Assembly (NCBI GenBank): GCA_937902925.1
Contig: CALFNN010000104.1
Span: forward strand, 124,001-188,000
Direction: 5' to 3'
Length of the DNA stretch: 64,000 bases
Origin: an uncultured Opitutaceae bacterium
GTDB lineage: Bacteria > Verrucomicrobiota > Verrucomicrobiia > Opitutales > Opitutaceae
A program made the position numbers and the translations under genes. Numbering within the stretch: position 1 is the first letter of the stretch; each line of letters begins with the position of its first letter. Below the pieces are notes generated by a model, which was given only the letters and a program-made list of their open reading frames with translations, had not been told where the DNA came from and searched no databases. Positions 43,678-52,152 of this stretch are shown in pieces.

Positions 43678-45150
43678 ATGGAACGCCGTGATTTCATCAA
43701 ACTGACGGCCGTGGGCGCTGGCGTGGCCCTGGCCTCATCGAAAGCACTCCGGGGCGAAGCCGCCCCTGTCCCCGCTCCCGCCGCCTCACCGGCACGCGCC
43801 ACCATCGGCCTGCCGATCAGCATCGAGCCCCTCGCCAAGCGCGACCTCGACGTGATCTTCGACGACATGCGGACGCGCGCGGGCGTGACGGCGTTGTTTC
43901 CCTTCGCCTACACGCACGAGCCGCACCGCAGCGGACCGCCGGTCGCCAATTTCCACGGCGGCAATTACGGCACGCCGCACATGCAGTATTACAAGGATAT
44001 CCCGCTCACGCTCGAGGACATGACCGGACCGGAGTTCGGCGGCGGCGACATCCTCGGCCGGGTCGTGACGACCGCGCGCAAGCACGGCATGGCGGTGTTT
44101 CCGTTTCTGCTCGAGGACAACGTGCGCCCCGCCACCGTGCCGCATTGGGAAACGCTCTACGAGGTCGACGCCCACGGCCGCCGCACCGATCGCCATCCCG
44201 GCGGCCCGTGCTACAACAATCCTTTTTACCAGCGCTTCGCCCAGGGGCTCTTCGAGGACTACGCCCGCTCCTACGAAATCGGCGGCATCATGTGGGGTTC
44301 CGAGCGTCAGAGCGGCGTGCTCAACGCCCTCGCGCTCTCCCAAAGCAGCGGCCAGGACCCGGGGCGGTGCACGTGCTTCTGCGAGTTCTGCCAGAAGAAG
44401 GGTCGCGACCGCGGGATCGACCCCGAGCGCGCACGCGCCGGCTTTGGCGAAATCGAAAAGCTGGTGAAGGCGGGTCGCGCGAAGCAGCGGCCGCGCGACG
44501 GTTACTTCACCGCCTTCTGGCGCATGCTGCTGAACTATCCCGAGCTGCTCGCGTGGGAAAAACTCTGGGTCGACAGCCGCCACGAATTCCAGGCGTCGCT
44601 CTACCGCCTGGTCAAATCGATCAATCCCAATCTGCAGATCGGCTGGCATGTCTGGCACAATCTTTCGTTCAGCCCGTTCCAGGCCGCGGAGGAAGACTAT
44701 GCCGCGATGGCGCCCTACTCCGATTTTCTGCGTCCGGCCGTCTACAACCGCGTCGCCGGCGGACGCTTCCTCGCGTTCGTCCGCGGCGCGCACAGCTCCG
44801 TGTTCGGCGACCTGTCCGAGCCGGAAATCCTCGGCATGCTCTCGCAAGAGATGGGTTACGGCAAAGACGAGGCGCCTTACGACAAACTCAACGCGGTCGG
44901 CCTCTCCGCCGATTACGTCGAGCGCGAAACGCGTCGCGCCGTCGATGGCGTGTCCGTGGGTGCGACGCAAATCTGGCCGGGCGTCGACATCGAGGGCAGC
45001 GCCGCCACACCGGAAACCGTCGGGCAGACGATCAAGGCGGCCTTCAGGGGCGGTGCGCGGGGGATCATTCTTTCGCGCAACTACGTCGACATAAAATCCG
45101 AGAACCTGTCCGGCGCCGGCGCCGCGCTCCGCGAGCTCAACCTGGTCTAG
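43678..45150 (+). CDS. Tat-exported putative TIM-barrel glycosidase with Cys cluster
   Basis: This 490-residue protein has a twin-arginine-type N-terminus, MERRDFIKLTAVGAGVALA. The body has features of a (beta/alpha)8 glycosidase-like protein: GVTALFPFAYTHEP, HGMAVFPFLLEDNVRP, IGGIMWGSERQS, NLQIGWHVWHNLS and GARGIILSRNY at the end. Within it is CTCFCEFCQKK (Cys231, 233, 235, 238), a compact cluster also seen in some uncharacterised glycosidase-like proteins, which could bind zinc or a cluster. No family could be fixed. Two acidic positions near SERQ and LLEDN are possible catalytic residues. It is convergent with the malectin-domain gene. Confidence 0.75.
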   Translation: MERRDFIKLTAVGAGVALASSKALRGEAAPVPAPAASPARATIGLPISIEPLAKRDLDVIFDDMRTRAGVTALFPFAYTHEPHRSGPPVANFHGGNYGTPHMQYYKDIPLTLEDMTGPEFGGGDILGRVVTTARKHGMAVFPFLLEDNVRPATVPHWETLYEVDAHGRRTDRHPGGPCYNNPFYQRFAQGLFEDYARSYEIGGIMWGSERQSGVLNALALSQSSGQDPGRCTCFCEFCQKKGRDRGIDPERARAGFGEIEKLVKAGRAKQRPRDGYFTAFWRMLLNYPELLAWEKLWVDSRHEFQASLYRLVKSINPNLQIGWHVWHNLSFSPFQAAEEDYAAMAPYSDFLRPAVYNRVAGGRFLAFVRGAHSSVFGDLSEPEILGMLSQEMGYGKDEAPYDKLNAVGLSADYVERETRRAVDGVSVGATQIWPGVDIEGSAATPETVGQTIKAAFRGGARGIILSRNYVDIKSENLSGAGAALRELNLV

Positions 45151-45196
45151 CCACCGGCGCGCCGGGGGCCGGCCAGTCGAATCCCGACCGGCGCCC

Positions 45197-45763
45197 TCAC
45201 GTCGCAGGGATGATCTCGATCGCGTTGATCTCCGGATTCTCGACCTGGCTGGTGAACGTGATGTCGAGCTGGCCATCCTTGATTTCGACAGGAACGGTCT
45301 CGATGTAGGCGCGACGCGGGCCGCCAGCCTTCACCCAGACATCGAAGTCCTTGAACTCGTGTCCCTCGACATTGAACGAAAACACCCGCTGCCCCGGTCC
45401 GTCGATGCCCTCGAAGGTTTCCGCGAAATGCAGTTTCACGACATAGCGGCCGCTGGGGACCTTCCAGGTGAATTTCGTCATGCTGTAACGCTCCGCGCGG
45501 TAGAGCGACGGCGTCTTGGTGTTGGCGATCTCCAAATCGGGCCGCTCGATCGTCTCGCCGTCCGCGAAGCCCTGATCGGCGAGCCACGCCGTGCCGCTCG
45601 CGTCGGTGTGCGGGGCGGTGACTCCCGCCTTGATGCGGATCGGCGCCGGCGCCAGCGGCGGCGCCGCAGCTGCGATCAGGGGCGCGCCCGCGGACAATAA
45701 TGCCACCAGCAACGGAACGAACGACCAATGAAAAGGGGCCTTGGCACGGAGGATGGAGTGCAT
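45197..45763 (-). CDS. Secreted malectin (CBM57-like) domain protein
   Basis: This 188-residue protein has signal FHWSFVPLLVALLSAGAPLIAAAA and one malectin-type carbohydrate-binding domain. It reads ASGTAWLADQGFADGE, then YSMTKFTWKVPSGRYVVKL, HFAETFEGIDGPGQRVFSF, GHEFKDFDVW and a last strand NPEINAIEIIP, the usual strand order of malectin/CBM57. Members bind glycans; in bacteria they are often attached to glycosidases, but here the domain stands alone. The start ATG at 45763 leads the signal. It is convergent with the TIM-barrel gene. Confidence 0.88.
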   Translation of the reverse strand: MHSILRAKAPFHWSFVPLLVALLSAGAPLIAAAAPPLAPAPIRIKAGVTAPHTDASGTAWLADQGFADGETIERPDLEIANTKTPSLYRAERYSMTKFTWKVPSGRYVVKLHFAETFEGIDGPGQRVFSFNVEGHEFKDFDVWVKAGGPRRAYIETVPVEIKDGQLDITFTSQVENPEINAIEIIPAT

Positions 45764-45849
45764 GGGTTTTATGGGGTTGAAGAGCCGCGCGGACTGAGCG
45801 GCTGGCGTGGGTTTTGGCGAGAGCGGACGGATGACGCCAACCCGCCGCC

Positions 45850-45876
45850 ATTCGAACTATAGGACAAATCTCGAAT
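45850..45876. promoter_or_regulatory. Inverted repeat upstream of the malectin gene
   Basis: Arms ATTCGA (45850-45855) and TCGAAT (45871-45876) are separated by 15 bases, so their centres are 21 bases apart (two helical turns), about 90 bases upstream of the malectin start. The remaining 45764-46035 interval has no gene. Confidence 0.35.
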
Positions 45877-46035
45877 TACTTACGCGGCGACATCGTGGCT
45901 TCCGGCGCGAACGCGTGCTCGCTTTGTCCACCGGGTGGAAACCGCCCGCCCCGTCGATCTGGATCGTTCGCGCGGCCCGAGAGACGAAACGGCGATACCG
46001 CGGACAGCGGAGGAGCGATCGGCCGCCGCTGCGGG

Positions 46036-47256
46036 TCATGGCCGCACGCCTTGCAACAGGAACTCCCGCTGCGCCCGGGACGGAACATTCAGTTGCAGCC
46101 ACTTTCTCGCGGCGCCGGGATCGGTCGCGAACCATTCGCGCGTCAACCTGGCCAGCATCTCGTCGCTGCGATCGGGCGACGGGAGCGACGTCAGCCAGTC
46201 CGCCGCGAGTCGCGGCGACCGTCGCAGCATTTCCTCGAACTGCCGGCGCAACGCGTCCTCGCGCGCAAGGCCCGGAGCCGGCGCTCCCGCACCACCGGCG
46301 CCCGCGACGGTGCCGCCCACCGCAACACGACGCGCGCCGCCTCCCGCCAGGCCGGCCGCCAGCGCCGGATTGCGCAGGCCCGCGCCACCCAATCCAGTCT
46401 CGATCCCCGCGACCGCCGCGGTGCGCGCCTCGCCCTCGGGAAAGCCGCGCGCCCACGACCAGGCGGCCTCCGGATCGCGCGCGACCCACGTCTGCCCGAT
46501 CGCACTGAAGAGCTGCCAGCGATCATGTCCCTCGGGGAGTGTTTCCGCCACCTCGACCGCACGCTCCGGCGCGGTCTGCGCGATTTCAAAACCCATGCTC
46601 GAGATCGCCAGCGCCCGCGTCTCGCCCGCCGGCAGCGCGCGCCCCCATGCCAGCGCAGTCGTCCGGTCGTGTCGCACCCACGCCGCCGCCGCCAAGGCCA
46701 GCAGGCTGTCCCGTTCCGGTGAAATCGGGACCGCGGTGAATCGCTCCAGCGCCGCGGTCGCGTCGCCCTGCACAAACTGCTCCGCAACCGCCCGGCGGAC
46801 GGCAAACCCCGCCGCCGGATCGGTCGCAGCCAGCGCCCACCGGACCGTGGCATCGGGATCGCGCGCCAGCATCGCCCGCACGACGACCTCCGCGGCGGCC
46901 GCCTGCGGATCGCCCTCCGGCATCGCCACCGCGAGGCGGCCCGCCCGCCATGGGTCGCGCGCCGCCGCCGACTCGGCCAGTTCGCGCGCCACCCCGACTC
47001 GCTCAGCAGCCGGCAACGCGCCCAGCGCGTCCGCCGCGCCGGCAAAATCGTCCTGTGCCACGCGCGCGCTCGCCGTCGCGAGCACCTCGCTCGCCGTGAC
47101 TTTGGGCTCCGCCGGCACCGGCGCGCCCGGCGCCACCTTGGGCATCCGCGGCGGCCCGATCGTCGCCACGCCGCCGGCGCAGCCACTCAAAGCGATCAGC
47201 GCGATCGGGCCAGCCGCCCGGCAAAACCGAAACGTTGGACTCGTAACGCAGCGCAT
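46036..47256 (-). CDS. Repeat lipoprotein, unknown function
   Basis: This 406-residue lipoprotein has the lipobox LSGC at the end of a hydrophobic signal. After a Pro-rich part come helical repeats of about 35 residues of the pattern A-x-x-DP-x-A-x-W-A, for example ARDPDATVRWALAATDP, VRHDRTTALAWGRALPAGE and ARDPEAAWSWARGFPEGEA. The repeats resemble short TPR-like or HEAT-like units common in Verrucomicrobia. A Gly-rich segment (about 315-345) interrupts the series. The ATG at 47256 is preferred because it begins the signal. The gene shares its upstream region with the divergent CE8-like gene. Confidence 0.75.
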   Translation of the reverse strand: MRCVTSPTFRFCRAAGPIALIALSGCAGGVATIGPPRMPKVAPGAPVPAEPKVTASEVLATASARVAQDDFAGAADALGALPAAERVGVARELAESAAARDPWRAGRLAVAMPEGDPQAAAAEVVVRAMLARDPDATVRWALAATDPAAGFAVRRAVAEQFVQGDATAALERFTAVPISPERDSLLALAAAAWVRHDRTTALAWGRALPAGETRALAISSMGFEIAQTAPERAVEVAETLPEGHDRWQLFSAIGQTWVARDPEAAWSWARGFPEGEARTAAVAGIETGLGGAGLRNPALAAGLAGGGARRVAVGGTVAGAGGAGAPAPGLAREDALRRQFEEMLRRSPRLAADWLTSLPSPDRSDEMLARLTREWFATDPGAARKWLQLNVPSRAQREFLLQGVRP

Positions 47257-47374
47257 CGGGTAATGAACGCGCCCTTCGCGCCGGCGCAACCCGGTTACCC
47301 GCATCGCCGCCAACCGGCGCACCGCCATCAGGTCGACGGATCCCGGTCGCGACGAGCCCGCACCTTTTTACCCG
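47257..47374. promoter_or_regulatory. Three TTACCCG motifs between divergent genes
   Basis: The heptamer occurs inverted at 47257-47263 (CGGGTAA) and direct at 47295-47301 and 47368-47374 (TTACCCG), within the 170-base gap between the lipoprotein gene and the CE8-like gene. Three copies of one heptamer in so short a stretch are unlikely by chance, so they may be binding sites of a common regulator. No regulator is identified. Confidence 0.45.
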
Positions 47375-47426
47375 ACGGCGCGTCTGAAATCTTACCAACT
47401 TCAACCCCAGAAGATAGGAACAAACG

Positions 47427-49889
47427 ATGAACACGCTCCAGCGGTCCCTGCTCGTTTCCCTGACAACCTGCGCTCTCCTCTCGACTCACGGCTCGCTCGT
47501 GCGGGCGCAGGACAGCGCGCCCTCCTCGGGCGAACCGGTCGTCGCCGCCATCGACCCGGCCGCGCTGACCTACGACTTTCTTGTCGACGGCCGGCTCGCG
47601 CAGGACGACCCCGCCAACAAAAAATTCAAGACGTTGCAGGCCGCCTACGCCGCGGCGCCCGCCGGCACGGCGGAGAGGCCGACCGTCATCGGCATCGCCC
47701 CGAACGTCTATCTGCTTCCGCCCGCCCCCGGCGCACCGGCCGGGCTCGTCATCAACAAAGACTATATCACGCTTCTCGGGCTCACGAACAACCGGCGCGC
47801 CGTCGTGCTGGCCGACAATCGCGGCAACCGCATGGGCGGCGGCGACGGCACGGGCGGGGGCGGCGGCAACGGCTACGTCGTCAACATCGACGCCACCGGG
47901 TTCACCGCGAAAAATCTCACGTTCCTGAACTACTGCAATGTCGACTACCAGTATCCGGGCGATCCCTCGAAGAACCTCGCGAAGCGCTCCGCGACGATCA
48001 CGCAAGCCGTGGCGCTGACGACCTCGGGCGACAAGCACGTCTACGAGAACGTCGCCTTCTGCAGCCGGCTCGACACGACGTTCATCCGCTGCACGCGGTC
48101 GTATTTCAAAAACGTCTTCATCGAGGGCACCGATGACTTCATCGGCGGCGGCCAGATCGGCGTCTGGGAGGACAGCGAAATCCTTTTCCCCACGGGCTCC
48201 GGCGTGTGCGCCGCGGGCGGAATCGCGTTCATCAACTGCAAATTTTCCGCCGCGCGGGGCATGCAGTTTTCAAAAAGCGCCGGCCGCGGTGTCGCCCTCA
48301 TCAACTGCACGATGCCGGCCTATTCGCCCGAGTCCCCCGTCGCGTGGGTGCGCGCCAAGGCGCCGCCGCACCCAAACGTGCTTTACTTCACTTATCACAC
48401 GAAAGACGCCAAAGGGAACAAGGCGGTCGTCGCCGACGGCTCGAGCGGCCCGGCGACGTTCACCTATTCGCGCGAGCTCTCCGATCAGGAGGCACTCGCG
48501 TTCAACCCTTGGAACATGCTGCGCGCCACGCCGAACGGCGTCGTCGACGACTGGGATCCCGCCAACGCGCGCGCAAAATACGAGGAGGCCGGCCAGGGCA
48601 GCCTGATCTTCCGCCTGGCGGTGACCAACGGTGCCGGTGGCGGGCCCGGAGCCGGCGGCCCGCGTGGCGGCGGCATACCGAATGTCCGGACGGGCGGCCC
48701 GGGCGCGACGATCGGCGTCACGATCATGCCGACCCGGGCTCCCGACCCGACGATCACATGGTCCACCGAATCGAAGTTGATTTCCCTGAGCCGGACCACC
48801 GGGCCGAGCATCGTCGTGACCGCGAACAACACCGGCCTGCCTGAATACGTGCCGATCGAGGCCACCGCGGCGAATGGTTCGTGCGTGACCGCGTGGGTCT
48901 ACGCCGAGCCGGCCTATGTGGCCCCGCCGATCCTTGCCCACGGCCCAACGCTGGCCGCGCCGTCCAACGGCGAAATCTCCGTCAACTACGACTACGATCT
49001 CGCCGGTCGCGAGGATCAGTCGGTGATCACTTGGTATGCGTGCGACGACGCCAGTGGCGCCAACGCCCGCGAGGTCGCCGTCAGCCGCGGCAACCAGCCG
49101 CTCCGGTCCTACGCACTCGGGATCGGCGACGTCGGCAAATTCATCAAGGTCTCCGTCCAACCGAAGCACAACGTCAGCGATCCCGGTCCAGCCGTCGCGA
49201 CGGTGGCCGCGAAACCGATCGCGGCCTCCGACGTGAACTCATCCACGGTTGCCCCAAATTTCCGCAATTTCGTCACGACCACCAACCCGACCTACGGCAA
49301 CGGCCGGTGGACGCTGCTCGGCACCTGGAGTTCCGCCAGCGGGGAGGAATTCGTCAACGGTTACGGAATCCGCGCCGGCTCGCAGGGCGCGCAACTCCTC
49401 TACCAGCGCGATGGCAAGGTCGGCGACATGCAGGTCGGGGTCACGATGACGCCGGAAAAGACCGAGGGCATGGCGTTCGGGAGTCCGGGCGGGCCGCAGG
49501 ACGGGGAGCGCGTCCAGAAATCGGACATCTTCATCAAATACGATCCGCGCACGAAGACCGGCTACTCGCTGCGGTTCTGGCGCACCACCGAATCCACGCG
49601 GAAATGCCGCTATCAACTCTACCGCATCGTCGACGGCGTGGGCTCGCCGCTCAACGAGCAGCGGGCATTCACCGGCGTCCTCAAACCCAGCGCCGAGTTC
49701 GTCTTGAAGGTCACCGGCAACCGCCTCACCGCCACCGCAAAGAACGACGTGGACGACGAGACGCTTTCACTCGAAGGCACGATCACACCGAACGACTTTG
49801 GTGGCGCGGGCGTCGATTGGTTCGGGACCGTCCCGCGGGGCAACAGCAACGTCTACAGCCGGTTTGAGATCTCCTATCCGCGCGGCTGA
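47427..49889 (+). CDS. Pectinesterase-like (CE8) secreted protein, diverged active site
   Basis: This 820-residue exported protein has signal QRSLLVSLTTCALLSTHGSLVRAQ. The first 370 residues form a right-handed beta-helix of the CE8 type. The segment FCSRLDTTFIRCTRSYFKN then FIEGTDDFIGGG (Asp near residue 235) matches the region with the two catalytic Asp of pectin methylesterases, but the oxyanion Gln of GxQDTL is replaced (RLDT) and I do not find the GRPW Arg motif. The remaining 450 residues contain beta-sandwich-like parts with Gly-rich linkers (GGGPGAGGPRGGG) and a C-terminal domain ending FGTVPRGNSNVYSRFEI. It may bind or modify pectin rather than be an ordinary demethylase. Confidence 0.82.
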   Translation: MNTLQRSLLVSLTTCALLSTHGSLVRAQDSAPSSGEPVVAAIDPAALTYDFLVDGRLAQDDPANKKFKTLQAAYAAAPAGTAERPTVIGIAPNVYLLPPAPGAPAGLVINKDYITLLGLTNNRRAVVLADNRGNRMGGGDGTGGGGGNGYVVNIDATGFTAKNLTFLNYCNVDYQYPGDPSKNLAKRSATITQAVALTTSGDKHVYENVAFCSRLDTTFIRCTRSYFKNVFIEGTDDFIGGGQIGVWEDSEILFPTGSGVCAAGGIAFINCKFSAARGMQFSKSAGRGVALINCTMPAYSPESPVAWVRAKAPPHPNVLYFTYHTKDAKGNKAVVADGSSGPATFTYSRELSDQEALAFNPWNMLRATPNGVVDDWDPANARAKYEEAGQGSLIFRLAVTNGAGGGPGAGGPRGGGIPNVRTGGPGATIGVTIMPTRAPDPTITWSTESKLISLSRTTGPSIVVTANNTGLPEYVPIEATAANGSCVTAWVYAEPAYVAPPILAHGPTLAAPSNGEISVNYDYDLAGREDQSVITWYACDDASGANAREVAVSRGNQPLRSYALGIGDVGKFIKVSVQPKHNVSDPGPAVATVAAKPIAASDVNSSTVAPNFRNFVTTTNPTYGNGRWTLLGTWSSASGEEFVNGYGIRAGSQGAQLLYQRDGKVGDMQVGVTMTPEKTEGMAFGSPGGPQDGERVQKSDIFIKYDPRTKTGYSLRFWRTTESTRKCRYQLYRIVDGVGSPLNEQRAFTGVLKPSAEFVLKVTGNRLTATAKNDVDDETLSLEGTITPNDFGGAGVDWFGTVPRGNSNVYSRFEISYPRG

Positions 49890-49916
49890 GTTGGCCGGCT
49901 CTTCCGGCCGGCCAAC
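49890..49916. terminator. Hairpin between convergent genes
   Basis: GTTGGCCGG (49890-49898) pairs with CCGGCCAAC (49908-49916), starting at the base after the CE8-like stop codon. There is no T-run on either strand. It probably serves both convergent genes as an end structure. Confidence 0.5.
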
Positions 49917-49934
49917 CGCGCGGCGATTGCCGGC

Positions 49935-50447
49935 TCAGTGCCAGTAGCCCGGCACATAAACGTAGCCGCGCGCCCGGTTTTCCCAGTGGGCGGCGACGTA
50001 GGAACTCGCGTCCGGCGGCGGGATTTCCCAATGGCCGGGAATCCACGAATAACGGGCGCCATCGAACGACCAGTAACCCGGAATCCAGAGCGCGTTGGAC
50101 GCCGGCTGCGGCGTCACGACATCGGCGTTGGGCGGCGGCGGCGGCTCCGCGGGAACCGCCACGGTGCGATACGTGCGGCGCGGCTCGGGATAATCGTAGA
50201 GCGTGCCGCGTTGGTTATCGACGCTGTTCCCCAAGGTGCCGCCCGCGATCGCGCCGACCGTGCCACCGAGGATCGCGCCGCCGAGCGTATCGCCGCCACG
50301 GCTGTTGTGGCCGATGATCGCGCCCGCGAGAGCGCCGAGCGCGCCGCCGTTGACGGCGCCCTGCTGCGTGTTCGGCCCGACGCCGACGCAGCCCGTCAGC
50401 AACGCGGATAACCCGAGCGTGGAGATGAGCAGTGTGGGTGTTTTCAT
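49935..50447 (-). CDS. Glycine-zipper lipoprotein with Trp/Tyr repeat, paralogue of 23703-24233
   Basis: This 170-residue probable lipoprotein has signal LLISTLGLSALLTGC and lipobox LTGC. It continues VGVGPNTQQGAVNGGALGA and the glycine zipper (about 38-78), then a Pro-rich linker (EPPPPPN) and the Trp/Tyr units LWIPGYWSF, SWIPGHWEIPPP, AAHWEN and VPGYWH. The order of parts and the ending agree closely with the paralogue at 23703, so the two arose by duplication. It is downstream of a small secreted protein gene on the same strand (40-base gap). Confidence 0.85.
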   Translation of the reverse strand: MKTPTLLISTLGLSALLTGCVGVGPNTQQGAVNGGALGALAGAIIGHNSRGGDTLGGAILGGTVGAIAGGTLGNSVDNQRGTLYDYPEPRRTYRTVAVPAEPPPPPNADVVTPQPASNALWIPGYWSFDGARYSWIPGHWEIPPPDASSYVAAHWENRARGYVYVPGYWH

Positions 50448-50487
50448 GGTAGGGTGCGGTTAGGATTGGTCGATCGGTCGGTGCGGG

Positions 50488-50991
50488 TCAGCGCCGGTGA
50501 TGGAAACCGCGCCCGAATCCGCCGTGAAACGATCCCCCGCGAAACCCAAAACCGAGGCTAAGCGAGACGGGAGGATACCAATAGCCCGGATAATAATAGT
50601 CGGGCCCGTAGGTGTCGTAGTAATAGACGCGCGGCGCCGGCTCATAGACCATGGCGGGCGCGGGCGTCGGCGACGCGATGGATTGCGTGGGCGTGTTCCC
50701 GGCGGTGGGAAGCAACTGATACGCGACCGTGTTCGTCTGGCCGCTGGCCAGCTTGTAGACGACCGTCACCTGGGTGGATGTCTGCTCGATGCGGTCGACC
50801 GTGAGCCCCTGGGCGGTCGCGACGTTGGTCAACTCGGTCGCGTTCGGGAGTCGCGGCGTGTAAATGATTTTGTTCGGCGCCGCGGCGACCGCGGGGGCCG
50901 GACTGGTTGCCGGTTGGGGCGCCTGGGCGCTTGCGCTGCCGGCGAGGCCGGCGACCGCGAGGACAAGGGTGGCGACGGATTTGGTTTTCAT
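50488..50991 (-). CDS. Small secreted Tyr/Gly-rich protein
   Basis: This 167-residue protein has signal SVATLVLAVAGLAGSASAQ. A middle part has NKIIYTPRLPNATEL and TVVYKLASGQTNTVAYQLL, short beta-strand-like segments. The last 50 residues are rich in Tyr, Gly, Phe and His (VYYYDTYGPDYYYPGYW, FGFRGGSFHGGFGRGFHHRR), probably disordered. No domain was recognised. The ATG at 50991 begins the signal; the frame is open upstream to 51096. It may be co-transcribed with the glycine-zipper lipoprotein behind it. Confidence 0.75.
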   Translation of the reverse strand: MKTKSVATLVLAVAGLAGSASAQAPQPATSPAPAVAAAPNKIIYTPRLPNATELTNVATAQGLTVDRIEQTSTQVTVVYKLASGQTNTVAYQLLPTAGNTPTQSIASPTPAPAMVYEPAPRVYYYDTYGPDYYYPGYWYPPVSLSLGFGFRGGSFHGGFGRGFHHRR

Positions 50992-51168
50992 GGTGATCAT
51001 TTTGACCGCGAGCAGGCGCGAAAAGTGCCATCGTTGTGGCGGTCGCTTCGTGCAAAATCCGGCATTCATTCCAGCAAAATCCCGGAACAAAATCAAAACG
51101 CGGCCCCGGCCTTTAGGCGCGGAAACTTTTCCGCGGGCGATGGCACGCGCCCGCTGGCTGACAACCCC

Positions 51169-52020
51169 TCAGTGCGCGGGCAACTTATTGTCCGCAACCT
51201 TTCCTTCCGGCGAGGCGGGATCCGCCATGCCGGGGAAAACGAAGGGCGTTTTCCCATCCCACTTGTCCACCAGCCGCTGAAAAAGCTGGGTGGAAACCGT
51301 GTTGCCGGTGAACGCGTCGATATGGGCGCGGAGCGCATCGGCTTCCGCCTTCGCCTGCAACAACGCGAGGTCCGACTTGAATTTCGCGTCCTTCCGTTGG
51401 TTGTCCCGCGCGGCCTCCGCCGGATCAACCGCGGCCACCGCGGCGACAAATTCGGCGGGCAGCGCGACGCTCTCGAGCCTGAGGTCGAGATTTTGCAGCC
51501 GGGGAGACACCTCCGCAAACGCCGTCTTGACGAGTGCCAGCGTCACGACCGTTTCCGGCATTTTCACCAAATCCTCGGCCGCGACTTTATGCACCGCGAG
51601 TTGCACGGACGACTTGAGGTGGGGGACGACAAAATCGTCGAAGGGGTCGCCGCCAAATTCCTGATAGATATTCACGAGCGTCTCGTAGGACAGGTCGGCC
51701 CTCCCGGGATTTTCGGACTTCTCCGGGATGCGATAGACGACCGTCATCCCGACATTCACCGCCTTGCGGTCGCTCGTATAACAGGGAACCGACAGTGCGT
51801 GAGAAGACCAGCGCACCGGCAGAACCGTGACCCGCGTAAACAGCGGCAGTTTCCAGTGCGTGCCCGGCAACTTCACCTGCGGGTCGATGGCGCCTCCCGA
51901 CACCTCGATGCCACGAAACCCCGGTTCGATCTGATAATAGGCGTGCGGCAGCACGACGACCAGCGCGACCGTGACGACCGAAAGCAGGACGACGGCCACG
52001 GCGAAAGTGGGGGCTTTCAT
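51169..52020 (-). CDS. SPFH/Band 7 domain membrane protein (prohibitin-like)
   Basis: This 283-residue protein has one N-terminal membrane helix (FAVAVVLLSVVTVALVVVL) and an SPFH domain with GFRGIEVSGGAIDPQ, VTVLPVRWSSHALSVPCYTSDRK, VNVGMTVVYRIPE and a later helical part (EAARDNQRKDAKFKSDLALL) with coiled-coil character. SPFH proteins form large oligomers at membranes and often hold proteases or scaffold microdomains. No protease partner is encoded nearby. The ATG at 52020 begins the helix; the frame is open to 52056. Confidence 0.88.
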   Translation of the reverse strand: MKAPTFAVAVVLLSVVTVALVVVLPHAYYQIEPGFRGIEVSGGAIDPQVKLPGTHWKLPLFTRVTVLPVRWSSHALSVPCYTSDRKAVNVGMTVVYRIPEKSENPGRADLSYETLVNIYQEFGGDPFDDFVVPHLKSSVQLAVHKVAAEDLVKMPETVVTLALVKTAFAEVSPRLQNLDLRLESVALPAEFVAAVAAVDPAEAARDNQRKDAKFKSDLALLQAKAEADALRAHIDAFTGNTVSTQLFQRLVDKWDGKTPFVFPGMADPASPEGKVADNKLPAH

Positions 52021-52152
52021 CGGGCCAAGAACACCGGCCGGGGAACTGCGGTGCAAGTGTGAAAGGTCCCCGACCGCCGCGGCACACGAACTCGATCACC
52101 CGCTAACTCCGCCAGATACTTGCAGCCCGTGCACCACTCGCCACGGCGCACT

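Noticed and set aside
50497-52062. 521-codon plus-strand open frame over the SPFH gene
   Set aside because: No domain, Arg-rich; the minus strand has a complete SPFH protein and a secreted protein.
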